NCBI GenBank assembly: GCA_015680685.1
Contig: MNCI01000651.1
Span: 1,479,832 to 1,543,831, forward strand
Source: Gnetum montanum
Taxonomy: Eukaryota > Streptophyta > Gnetopsida > Gnetales > Gnetaceae
DNA: 64,000 nt
Direction of reading: 5' to 3'
The position numbers and the translations under genes were made by a program. Position 1 is the stretch's first letter. Each line of letters starts with the position of its first letter. A model generated the notes under the pieces. That model ran no database searches. It worked only from the letters and a program-made list of their open reading frames with translations, and was not told the DNA's origin. Shown here piece by piece: positions 13,430 to 23,394 of the stretch.

Positions 13430-13600
13430 TCTAGAGTTAGCTAATTTTTTTGTACTTTCCAGAGTTAGTCATTTTTCTGTAGTTTTCAAACTTAGCCATT
13501 TTTAGACTTAGCTTTTTTGCATTTTTTAGAGTTAGCCATTTCTTTTTCTACCATTTCACAGAGTTAGCCATTTTTCCTTTCTTTGAAATTAGTAGCCTTT
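13430..13600 (+). repeat. Short degenerate tandem repeats (AGAGTTAGCCATTTTT)
   Basis: About six spaced copies of AGAGTTAGCCATTTTT-like words at roughly 25-40 bp intervals. They lie within the presumed leader or LTR of the downstream Tat-like element. Confidence 0.6.
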
Positions 13601-13660
13601 ACATTTTCCCTTTGCATCATGAACTCTTAGTAGCCTTCAACCTCTATTCTAAGCACACTC

Positions 13661-15740
13661 GTGGCCTTGCCCACCCAATAGGAAAATCATATCGACCACC
13701 CTGCCAATCTTGCCATGGTAGAACAGAGGCAATCCCTTAGGTTGCATGGTCAAGATCTTGAATATACGGTGCTCAATGATGAGTAGTATAATTTCATTTG
13801 TACAAAACTCCAAGCATGCTTATGCATAGACCATGTAGGTATGGAGGAGAAGTGAGCTTATGAGCTCATACACCAAAACAAACAGGAGTATGTCCCTTCC
13901 TACGTTGACCTCATTCTGCACACCAAGGCCTATCAATGGATGCTTGATCAACTCATTTGACTAAATGAGTGTGAGGTAGGGATAGACTATGAGGAACCTC
14001 TACAAGAGGACCAAGATGAGTTTGAAGCTTATTTCAAGCATGAGAACTCTTTCCACACCTCTTTCTAGTAGACAACCGTTGGTTTTGTCCTCCCACAATC
14101 CTGTCAACCTGTCTTTCCTAAGATAGTTATAATCTTGGTGTCACCTCCTAGGTTAACACCCATGATGAAAAACCACCAAACACACTACACATGCCAAGAT
14201 GTACAACATTTTGTCAGCTTGCCCTTTGTGGTGCTAGCACATCCTGCTCACTCTTCCCTATAGACAGTCATCATTCCCACACAACCCTATGTGCACATCA
14301 TGCACATTTCTCAGTTGTAGATGACTTAGGCATCTTAATTCATGGTTGTCTCATTGGCACCCTCCATGGTAGTCCAACCCACTCATACATGGATGGCCCT
14401 AATTACCATGCCCATAGCACAACTGACACAGCAGGCATCGCACATGATCTCACAACCTATAGCTAGGTCATGGACCATAAAATTGGCATTGTAGGGGTCA
14501 CAACTAGCGTAGCCTCCTGCTACATCCCAAAAATTGGATTAGGTAGTCCAACTAATCCAAACATTAATAGAAGACTTCAAGCAGCTTAAGATGACCTCCT
14601 CTGAAATGGTTCATGTGATGGACTTTTACTAGGATGATCCAATAAGTCTTGTTGTTCCACCACTGAATTTGCTTGCTAGGGCCCCACTACCCTAATTCAC
14701 CAAATATAATAGTGAAGGAGACCCCAATGCTCACCTAGTGACCTTCTAGTCTAAATGCCTAGTACTACAAGCTTGGTTGCATGGCATCATATGCATGTTT
14801 ATCATGTCATTGACTGGTAAGGCACTTGATTAGTACTGTGCACTACCTAGGGCCTCCATTTTCTCTTTAGAGGATTTGCTAAGTCAATTTGTCATGCATT
14901 TCAAGTATAACTTGAAACCATAAATGACCCTGGATCAACTTATGCAAATTAAGCAAGGCCATTTAGAGTTTGTGCAAAAGTGCATACAATGCTAGAGTGC
15001 ATCGCTTAATGAAATCCATGAGTCAATTGCTGAAACACACCTGCTAGCAATCTTTAAGGGTCCGATGAATGACTTTATTAAGTCAAAGCTATATTATCTA
15101 GCCTTACAATCCATGAGCCAAGAATTTTCTCAAACTAAGAGCATTCAGGATGCGGTGAAAGCCAGCAAGGACCCATCCTATGTGGCCTACAAGAACCTCC
15201 ATGCTAAGAAGGACAAGGACAAGGGAAAATAAGCTATAGGTATGGCAACTGTTGCCAACAAGGCCAAGCCAACCATCACACGGCCAATGACCAGACCATC
15301 CAAGGTTGTGGTCAACAACAAGATGATTGGCCCTAGCACTACAGCAAGCAACTAACCTACATCTCGATAGCCGTGTGGCAAGCTCCCCCAAGGTCCAACT
15401 TTGAGTGCAAGGACCGCTCAAATTATACACTATTACCACTCAAACTGTCAAAACTCCTGGACCAATTACTCAAGGCTAGACACATCTAGTACAAGTAGAT
15501 GTTTAAGGACACTTGCAGAAGACATGATAGATACTGTGAGCTCCTAAGAAATTCCTTGGTTGCTACCCCAAATGATCCCCCAATCCCTAATAACTTTAGG
15601 ATGGACCAATTTTTCCACTATCATTAGTTGCCTAGTCACAACACTAACTTTTGTATGGCTTTGTAGGATGACATTTAGCGAATGATAGATAGAGGCAAGT
15701 TGCTCCTTGATGCCACTAACCTTGTTTAGCCTTAGAACTA
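13661..15740 (+). pseudogene. Tat-like gypsy gag remnant
   Basis: Plus-strand frames between about 14690 and 15230 read like a Ty3/gypsy gag: FTKYNSEGDPNAHL, LTGKALDWY-like, LEDLLSQFVMHF, QFSQTKSIQDAV. They end in a Lys/Asp-rich segment. From about 15520 a Tat-type gag tail follows (YCELLRNS, then DDIQRMIDRGKLLLDATNL), which in the family lies between the nucleocapsid and the protease. Frameshifts and stops are scattered throughout. The order gag then protease continues into the next entries. Confidence 0.7.
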
Positions 15741-16497
15741 ATCAATGAGGGTCTACAAGAATCCTCTCAACACAAATGATGTAGGGAACATCATCAATGC
15801 TATTAGCTTTGATGACAACCTAGAACCTATGCAGTGGCCATTCATGGTCCATGCATCCTTTGGCAATGTAGGGGTCCCTTGGTCTCCACTAGTTCAAGGT
15901 CCTCCTTTGTTATCAAAGTTTCACCTTGAGCACCTATAGCACCCTTTGTGGTTAGGGTCTTACAACATGTTGCAAAAACAATTTTCTAGTCACCCTTTAT
16001 CGTCAGGGTGCTGCAACATGTAGACTCCGCATCTACCTAAATTCTGGTGGTAGGCAATTTATTAGTCCTTACTCATTCGAGGTTCCATCCTATAGGCAAT
16101 GCTAATAGACCATCCAGGTGGCAACTCGGTAGGCCTAATGAGCACCTTGCTGACAAGATGCTTAGGCAACATCAAGAGCAAAAAGCACGAGGCCCACCCA
16201 AGCCAGTACCCTTGTCCACTATCCCAATGGCCAAATCAACCGAGGAGGCCACCACTAGCAACTAGCAACTTAGCACTGAGGCTCTTAAATAGCCCAAGCA
16301 AGCTAAGCCCAACTCCCCTTCATGAGATATTTGTCTCTTGGACTACATGGAGGAGATTAAGGCCAACAAAATAGTCAATGGTAAGGACTTCATTGATGAA
16401 TTAGCCCAAGTAAAACAAGCCTTAAAATAGAAAAACATAATGCTAAGCTTATATGACCTAATAATGACCTCATCTACCCACTGTGAAGTGCTAGTCC
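15741..16497 (+). pseudogene. Gag-protease linker remnant of the Tat-like element
   Basis: Open plus-strand pieces (15745-15939, 16047-16265) read as low-complexity, Pro/Lys/Thr-rich linker between gag and protease. No catalytic motif is present. The stretch is single copy and ends exactly where the 2.5 kb tandem unit starts. Confidence 0.45.
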
Positions 16498-16681
16498 AAA
16501 TGTTGACCTTCATTCCTATTATGGAGGACATCCTAGCTAATGAGCAATCCATCCATGTTGTGATGTTGCCACTTGCCCCTCAGGAATTAAGTTCAACACC
16601 CCTAGCATTTTGTGATTAGGCAATCAAGGTTGACTCTGAGAAGGGTTAGGTCATCATAGCTCCCATGTTTATTACAATATG

Positions 16682-17309
16682 TGTTGGGTAGTGTAAGATT
16701 AAGAGAGTGCATGTTGACGATGGGGCAGCAATAAACGTCATCCCATACACTATTGTTGACAAGCCAGGTCTGATCGATTATATCAAATGCACAAAAACAA
16801 CATGTCTAAAGTCCTTCAATGGGTCATTTGTCATTGTTAGGGGAACCATAACAATAGCCTTTGTGGCAAGGGAGCAATTCCCCACCACCGCAGAATTCAT
16901 CATTATTGAGAAGATGCTAGGCTTCAACCTAATCGTAGATAGGCCTTGGCTAGCCTAACTATGGACCATCTCCTCTCCCATTCACCAAGAAATCCATATT
17001 CCATACGAAGGTGGTGAGATGATCATTTATGGTGACAATGCAACCCCTCTAATCATCAACAACATAGACATAGAACAAGGGTCAGAGGTGGAGTTCCCTA
17101 ATGACATGCCTCCTATAAAGGACAATGGCAAAGCATGTGAGGTAGACCTACCTGAGCAAACAAAGAAGGTCAATGACCTCCTAAAGGATGCTTTGTGGAC
17201 AAAATTTCCCTTCAACATAGCTAAAAAAGGTCAAGGCAAGTACCACATAGTACAGTCTAGGCCCTATGCACCTCCTAATCCACATCGAGTTAGGAAACAA
17301 TTGCGCTAA
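16682..17309 (+). pseudogene. Retropepsin-like protease and post-protease frame, unit 1
   Basis: The frame reads HVDDGAAINVIP at the active-site position (the usual motif is D-T/S-G-A/S) and FNLIVDRPWLA at the conserved LGRPW position that ends the protease fold of Tat/Athila elements. The next frame (17019-17309) begins MIIYGDNATPL, matching the post-protease VIIYGE-type segment of Tat elements. A stop just after PWLA and the loss of RT downstream make it non-functional. Confidence 0.75.
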
Positions 17310-17544
17310 GTGCCTACTAGTCCTTCATCTCTGCATATCTTGCTTGCTTGTATTTTTTATTCATGCATTTATGTTTAGCTTGGTTTTCTAAATTATGTAT
17401 ATTTTTCTTTGTTTTCACATTTGTTTCTTTTGTTTATGCATTTTTTCTTACCTAGTTACACATTTTCTTGTTTATCTTACCCTTTAGCAGTCATTAGTTT
17501 ACACAACATCAAAATACACAAAAAATCATAAAACTAAAATAGCA

Positions 17545-17850
17545 ACACTAGGACCTAAAATGGCTTAAAACTACTTCTACAGCCCACCATGGCCTTAATC
17601 TAGTGACTCATGGCCCAGAATGGCCTTAAACTATCATAATTAATCCCAATGTTACGGCCCACCATGGCCTTAAACTAGCAACTCATGGCCTAGAATGGCC
17701 ATAAACTATTATTCCGTAATCCCTTCATTGTGGCCTAAAATGAACTTAAACTAGCAATCATGTGGTTCAAAATGGCCCTAAACTAGCATCAACCCTCCTA
17801 CTATGGCCTTACACTGGCATGGGGCTCACAATGGCCTAGTTGCATTCATT
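17545..17850 (+). repeat. Minisatellite of ATGGCCTTAAACTA words, unit 1
   Basis: About ten imperfect copies of CATGGCCTTAAACTAGCA and CTCATGGCCCAGAATGG alternate at ~30-40 bp spacing. The same array occurs at the same place in unit 2. Confidence 0.75.
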
Positions 17851-18224
17851 CGTTGCACTATTATCATAGTAAATACATAGCAAAATAATCACAAATGCTT
17901 ACACATCATCCACCATATATAGCAAACATATCCATTACATTTCACATGAATAATAAGTACATAGTGTGAGCATCAGTAGCATGTAGCAAAAACTACAAAA
18001 AAATGTAAAAGTTCCCAACAATAGGGATACATCAGAACATGCTCAACCAATGGTACTAGGTGGAGGTGGAGGTATTTCTTCTTCCGCTGGACTTCCGGGG
18101 CCTATAGCATCACCTAGTGCCTACCACCACAGAATAATGAAAAAATGAACAATCAATGAGCACATGTACAATATACAAAATAACATGAAAAGGCATAAGA
18201 ACAAACAAAAAACCAACCTAAAAA

Positions 18225-19010
18225 GGTCCCACATCGATCATGTTTAGAGGTAACCTATCAAGGCCATCCTCCAAGTGTTGAAGGATCTTTGCCTTAGATA
18301 GCTGTGTCTAGTCCTCTTAGAAAAAGTAAATCCCCACAAGGGTCTTACCTTTGTCCATGGTGGTCCATGCAGGCAACTCCATGGAAAAAGGTAGTAGATG
18401 AAGTCTCTCTTGAGGGGGTGACAATCTTCCCCTTAGGAGAGCCACTCACCATGGTATGCTGAGCAAACAACTTGTAGGATTTTCTCCCACATATCACCTC
18501 AAGAAACATCTCAAGGCAGTGGTGCTCAACAGATTCCTCCTTGTACCACCTAAGGTACACATCACGCTTGCATTTTTACTGGTGCTTATGGTTCTTTTGG
18601 GTCTACCCCCACCTATACACCTTAGTGCTGTAGTTTTTCAAGTCCTAGTTCTTCTGGGTAAGCAGATCCATCTGTAGTTGCTGCTTGATAATTTCTTGAG
18701 TAGCCTTATTTTTGCGATTGATAGCTAACCAGTACCTGGCATAATCTATCTTGGATGTTCTCTAGGTGCTATCTCCTTGTGACCTAGCCACCAAAAAATC
18801 ATATCAGGACTAAAGATCTTCAATCTTCGTGTTCTGGTTAGTCACTCTTTCTTGAAGCCCATGCACGCATTTCCACAGGTGCTCATTCAAGCGCTTGTAG
18901 ACCCACAATGCTTTTGCACAGGAAAGTGCACATTTTCTTTTTTTCTTGTACATACAATGAGACACCTAATAAATCTTAGGAGGGAGTTTAGGAAGGGCAT
19001 CTACTTTGGC
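18225..19010 (-). pseudogene. Antisense reading frame, unit 1
   Basis: On the strand opposite to gag-protease, a degraded frame of about 250 codons includes MYLRWYKEESVEH, SYKLFAQHTMVSGS and a coiled-coil-like start. Several stops interrupt it. No known domain is recognised. Its position downstream of the gag/protease region on the opposite strand recalls the extra antisense ORFs reported for some Tat-lineage elements. Confidence 0.45.
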
Positions 19011-19169
19011 TTCCCTACTCTAAATGTTTATCTCCATTCCTACTGTAGAGGACATCCTTGTCAATGAGCAATCCATCCATGCTATGATGTTTCCTCCTAC
19101 CCCCTTAGGAATCAAGTTTAACACCCCTAGCATTTCATGATGAGGTAATCAAGGTTAACCCTAAAAAGG

Positions 19170-19834
19170 GTTAGGTCATCATAGCTCCCATGTTTATTAC
19201 AATACATGTTGGACAATGTAAGATTAAGAGAGTGCATGTCAACGATGAGGCGACAACAAATGTCATCCCATACATTGTCATTGACAAGCTAGGTCTCGTC
19301 AATCAAATCAAACCCACAAAAATGATGTGCCTAAAGTCCTTCAATGGGTCATGGATCATTGTTAGGGGAATCATGACAATAGCCTTCATGGTAGGGGAGC
19401 AATTCCCCATCACTATAAAATTCATTGTTATCAAGGAGAAGCCAAGCTTCAACCTAATACTAGGTAGGCATTGGCTAGCCCAACTATAGGCCATCTCCTC
19501 TTTTATTCATCAAGAAATTCACCTTCCATATGAAGGTCGTGAGGTGATCATTTATGGTGACAATGCAACCCCTTTGACAATCAACAACATAGACTCAGAA
19601 CAAGGGATAGAGGTGGAGTTCCTTGATGATGTGCCTCCTATAAAGGACAATGGTAAAGCATGTGAGGTAGACCTACCTGAGCAAACAAAGGAGGCTAATG
19701 ACCTCCTAGAGGAAGCTTTGTGGGTCAAATTTCCCTCCAACATAGCTAACAAAGGTCAAGGTGAGTATTGCATAGTACAATCCAAGCACTATGCACCTCC
19801 TAATCCACACAAGGTTAGGAAAGAATTGCACTAA
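19170..19834 (+). pseudogene. Retropepsin-like protease and post-protease frame, unit 2
   Basis: Second copy of the protease region. The active site reads NDEATTNVIP, so the catalytic DG pair is changed. The end motif FNLILGRHWLAQL is closer to the consensus than in unit 1. The post-protease frame 19544-19834 is open for 96 codons. Broken between the two parts. Confidence 0.75.
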
Positions 19835-20084
19835 GTGCCTGCCAATCCTTCATATCTACATATCCTGCTTGTCTACATTTTTTATTCATGCATTTTCATT
19901 TAGCTTGGTTGTCTACATTATGTATAGTTTGCTTTGTTTTTTGCATTTATTTCTTTTATTTATGCATTTTTTCTTGCCTGGTTTATGCATTTAATTGTTT
20001 CGCTTACCCTTTAGTAGTCATTAGCTTACCCATGAAAAACATCAAAATACACAAAAAATCATAAAACTATAATAGCAACACAAG

Positions 20085-20375
20085 GGCCTGAAATGGCCTA
20101 AAACTACTGATATGGCCCGCCATGGCCTTAAAATAGCAACTCATGGCCTGGAATGGCCTTAAACTATCATAGTTAATTCCAATGTTATGGCCCACCATGG
20201 CCTTAAATTAGGAACTCATGGCCTAGAATGGCCTTAAACTACCATTCCTTAAGCCCTTCATCATGGCTGAAAATGGTCTTAAAGTAGAAATCGCATGGCC
20301 CAAAATGATCCTAGACTAGCATCAACCCTCTTGCTATGGCCTTAAACTAGCATGGGGCTCGCAATGGCCTAGTTG
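20085..20375 (+). repeat. Minisatellite of ATGGCCTTAAACTA words, unit 2
   Basis: Counterpart of 17545-17850 with the same order of variants, so the minisatellite existed before the 2.5 kb duplication. Confidence 0.75.
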
Positions 20376-20754
20376 CATTCAATCATCGCACTATTAGCAT
20401 AGTAAATACATAGCAAAATAATCACAAAAGTTTACACATCATCCACCATATATAGCAAACGCATCCATTACATTTCATAGGAATAATAAGTACATAGTGT
20501 GAGTATTAGTATCATGTAGCAAAAATTACATAAAAATGCAAAAATGCACAACAGCAGGGCTGCATTAGAACATGCTCAACTAGTGGTACTAAGTGAAGGT
20601 GGAGGTATTTCTTCTTCCACTACACTGTTGGGGCCTACAACATCGCTTGGTGCCTACCACCACAGAACAATGAAAAAATGAACAATCAGTGAGCACATGT
20701 ACAATATACAAAATAACATGAAATGGCATAATAATAAACAAAAAAAACTAACCT

Positions 20755-21545
20755 GAGAAGGTTCCACATCAACCATGTTTCGAGGTAACCTATCAAGGAC
20801 ATCCTCCAAGCATTGGTGGATCTCTGCCTTAGATAGTTGTGTCCAATCCTCTTGGCCAAAGTCAATCCTTGCAAGGGTCTTACCTTTGTCCATGGTGGTC
20901 CATGTAGGTAGCTCCATGGAAAAGATAGTAGATGAAATCTCTCCTAAGGGGGTGACAATCTCCCTCTCAAAAGAGCCACTCACCATAGTATGCCAAGCAA
21001 ACAACTTGTAGGACTATCTCCCACTTCTTGCCTCATTAAACATCTTAAGGCAGTGGCATTCAACAATTTCCTCCTTGTACCACCTAAGGTACATGTCATG
21101 CTTATGTTTGTACTGGTGCTTGTGGTTCTTTTGGATCTACCCCCACCTATAAACCTTAGTGTTGTAATTTTTCCTATCATAGTTCTTCTAGGTGAGCAAA
21201 TTCATTTGTAGCTGCTGCTCGATAATTTCTCAAGTAGCCTTGTTTTTGCCCCTAATAGCTCACTAGTACCTGACATAATCTATCTCAGACATTCACCAAG
21301 TGCTATCTCCCTATGACCTAGCCACTAGAAAATCATATTAGGATTGAAGATCTTCAATCTTCATGTCCTGGCTAGTCACTCTCTCCTGAAGCTCATAGAG
21401 GTGTTTCCATAGGTGCTCATTAGAGTGACTACAGACCTATAATGCTTTTGAATAGAATAGCATGCATTTTCTTGCTATCTCATACATATAATGAGACACC
21501 TGATCAATCTTAGGAGGGAGTTTAGGAAGGACATCTACTTTGGCT
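20755..21545 (-). pseudogene. Antisense reading frame, unit 2
   Basis: Better preserved copy of the antisense frame. Open for 116 codons at 20654-21004 (LFAWHTMVSGSFEREIVTPL, ARIDFGQEDWTQLSKAEIHQ), with further in-register peptide upstream such as LPKLPPKIDQVSHYMYE and LYELQERVTSQDMKIEDLQS. The conserved words occur in both units. The function is unknown. A gag-like or structural role is a guess. Confidence 0.5.
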
Positions 21546-21555
21546 TTCTTGCTCT

Positions 21556-21985
21556 AAATGTTAACTTTCATTCTGGTTGCAGAGGACATCCTAGCTAATG
21601 AGAAATCCATCCATGTTGTGATGTTGCCTCTTGCCCCTCAGGAATCGAGTTCAACATCCTTGGCATTTTGTAATGAGGAAATCAAGGTTGACCCTAAGAA
21701 GGGTTAGGTCATCATAGCTCCCATGTTTATTACAATACATGTTGGATAGTGTAAGATTAAGAGGGTGCATGTCAACGATGGGATGACAACAAATGTCATC
21801 TCATACACTATCGTTGACAAGCTAGAACTCATTGATCAAATCAAACCCATAAAAATGATGTGCTTGAAGTCCTTTAATGGATCACACATCGTTGTTATGG
21901 GAACCATAACAATAGCCTTCATGGTAGAGGAGTAATTCCCCACCATCGTAGAATTCATCGTAGTAATTCCCCACCAAATTTGTAA
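21556..21985 (+). repeat. Partial tandem unit 3
   Basis: Matches the first ~430 bp of the unit, through the start of the protease. It then ends in a short scrambled duplication in which GTAATTCCCCACC appears twice near 21930-21975. Confidence 0.8.
21690..21985 (+). pseudogene. Truncated protease remnant, unit 3
   Basis: The third copy carries NDGMTTNVISYTIVDKLEL-like sequence at the active-site region and stops before the LGRPW motif, where the array ends. Confidence 0.65.
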
Positions 21986-22082
21986 ATATGTACATAGTGT
22001 TTCATAACTAATTTTTTTAATACTATTTACAAAGTAGAAGGTTAGATATAAAATTCATATTTCTATTAGTACATCAACAATC

Positions 22083-22505
22083 ATGGTTGGGAGATCTAGG
22101 CCAACTGTAAGAAGGAGATTATTCACAAATCTAAAGAAAGGCCAAATTAAAGCAAGGCCTTTTATTCCATACTTATCTAGATGTTGTCCTGAGCATGTAC
22201 AAAGGATATATTATAGGGCCATCACTTATGGAGCATCTTATAATTATCCATTTATGACTTGGCTCTCTGATGAATTTTTGATTCTTATGAATGGGAAATC
22301 CATCCATGTTACAGAATGGATTGAGATTCCAGAATGTTCAAACCTCTTGCTGAAGGAAAATTTTAATGATAAGAGTCTAGTTCAAAATTTTATTTATAAG
22401 GATGTTTTAGTGAGTCAGCACAAGAATGACATTGAAGGAAGGCTCGAAAACTTGGAAAAAAAACATGAAGAAGATGAAATTTCAAAGGATCCCAAGGAGA
22501 TGTAA
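22083..22505 (+). CDS. Unrecognised 140-codon ORF
   Basis: This is an uninterrupted ORF in an area where every other frame is broken. The N-terminus is basic (MVGRSRPTVRRRLFTNLKKG). The middle has aromatic residues and two Trp (YNYPFMTWLSDEF, HVTEWIEIPECSN). The C-terminal third is acidic and likely helical (HKNDIEGRLENLEKKHEEDE). If the TAA-type stop at the end is ignored, the frame continues about 20 codons further (EYSNELQTAIPTQVINELEY). No signal peptide or membrane segment is seen. It could be the coding part of an unlisted transposon or a host-gene exon. I do not recognise the family. Confidence 0.35.
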   Translation: MVGRSRPTVRRRLFTNLKKGQIKARPFIPYLSRCCPEHVQRIYYRAITYGASYNYPFMTWLSDEFLILMNGKSIHVTEWIEIPECSNLLLKENFNDKSLVQNFIYKDVLVSQHKNDIEGRLENLEKKHEEDEISKDPKEM

Positions 22506-23394
22506 GAGTATAGTAATGAACTTCAAACTGCTATCCCTACTCAAGTAATAAATGAACTTGAATATGATGGAGCTTCAAACTAAAAAGTTTTGAAGAAAAT
22601 CATAATCACCGTATAGTGTTGACCTATACCATTAGCTTAGCTTTAGATTAATTTATTCAAAGCATTGTAGGACCATGGTTTTGTCACACCTATCTAACCT
22701 TAAGCTACAAGGATTCTTCCCCAAAAACATATTTCAGTTTGTACTAAATTTATCTGTGTCTGTACATAAACTTTCCAAGAAGGAGGCTATTTTTATTTGG
22801 AAAAATTATTATTGCAACAATATGTCACTTTCATTGAAAAGTCATAAAATTAGAATATCAAACTCAATTCTTTGTGTGCTACCACTAAAAGATTATTGGA
22901 AAATTATAAGCATACTCAAGCACTGCATATGAGCTGATATTTGTTGCATCCTATTTGCATACCGAGAAAGCCCTAAATAGAAATTATTTCAAAGGAGTAT
23001 TCTGCAAAAACACTTAAATATTTAACACATTCCAATAAAATTTTATTCACAAAATAAAATATTTTAGGGCTTAGGAAGAACTAGTTTGTTGATTATTTAC
23101 ACTCATGAAGTTTTAGCTAGTTTGATGAGCTAGGGTATCAAGCTAAGTCTAACATTTGCAGAAAATCGAGTTAGCTACCAAGAACAAAACCTAAGCAAGT
23201 TTGGCTCTACCTAGGAAAATGACTGTTTTTATTATCTACATTTATGGAGCATAAAGATTGTTTTCATCTCAAGAAGGGGTTGACATTACAACCAATGATT
23301 GGGTGTAAAAGAAGCCTATTAATTTCAGAAAAAAAGTGCTTGATCCAAGGCTAAATTGATTTTTAAAAGTCATTTTAGATAAGTGAAGTAAAAA
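22506..23394. other. AT-rich stretch without a supported gene
   Basis: Only short frames, such as an 85-codon plus-strand one at 22675-22932 that resembles nothing I know. No repeats or transposon ends were found. Confidence 0.5.

Larger units (their letters stand above)
11190..13660 (+). other. Repeat-rich, LTR-like region upstream of a Tat-like gag
   Basis: No gene is supported. A word like the initiator-Met primer site (TGGTATCATGAGAG) occurs near 11315. From 11700 to 12350 the words CTCTAGAGCATAGTC and ACTACACTC-type variants recur, often as near-palindromes centred on CTCTAGAG, and reappear near 13370-13430. The stretch lies immediately upstream of a plus-strand gag remnant and so probably contains the LTR and leader of that element. 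I could not find both LTR copies, so the boundary is not fixed. Confidence 0.45.
16498..19021 (+). repeat. Tandem unit 1 of a ~2.5 kb retroelement-derived array
   Basis: The unit starts at AAATGTTGACCTTCATTCC and is followed head-to-tail by a second unit starting with the related word at 19022 and a partial third at 21556. Spacings are 2524 and 2534 bp. Each unit contains, in order, a protease remnant, a post-protease frame, AT-rich DNA with a minisatellite, and an antisense reading frame. RT and integrase are absent, so this is not a simple head-to-tail pair of full elements. Confidence 0.85.
19022..21555 (+). repeat. Tandem unit 2 of the ~2.5 kb array
   Basis: Colinear with unit 1 over its full length, with many substitutions and small indels, so the duplication is not recent. 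The antisense frame is better preserved here than in unit 1. Confidence 0.85.

Noticed and set aside
15104-15439. Minus-strand ORF of 111 codons
   Set aside because: Lies opposite the gag remnant, which reads on the plus strand with recognisable gag words; Leu/Trp-rich antisense shadow.
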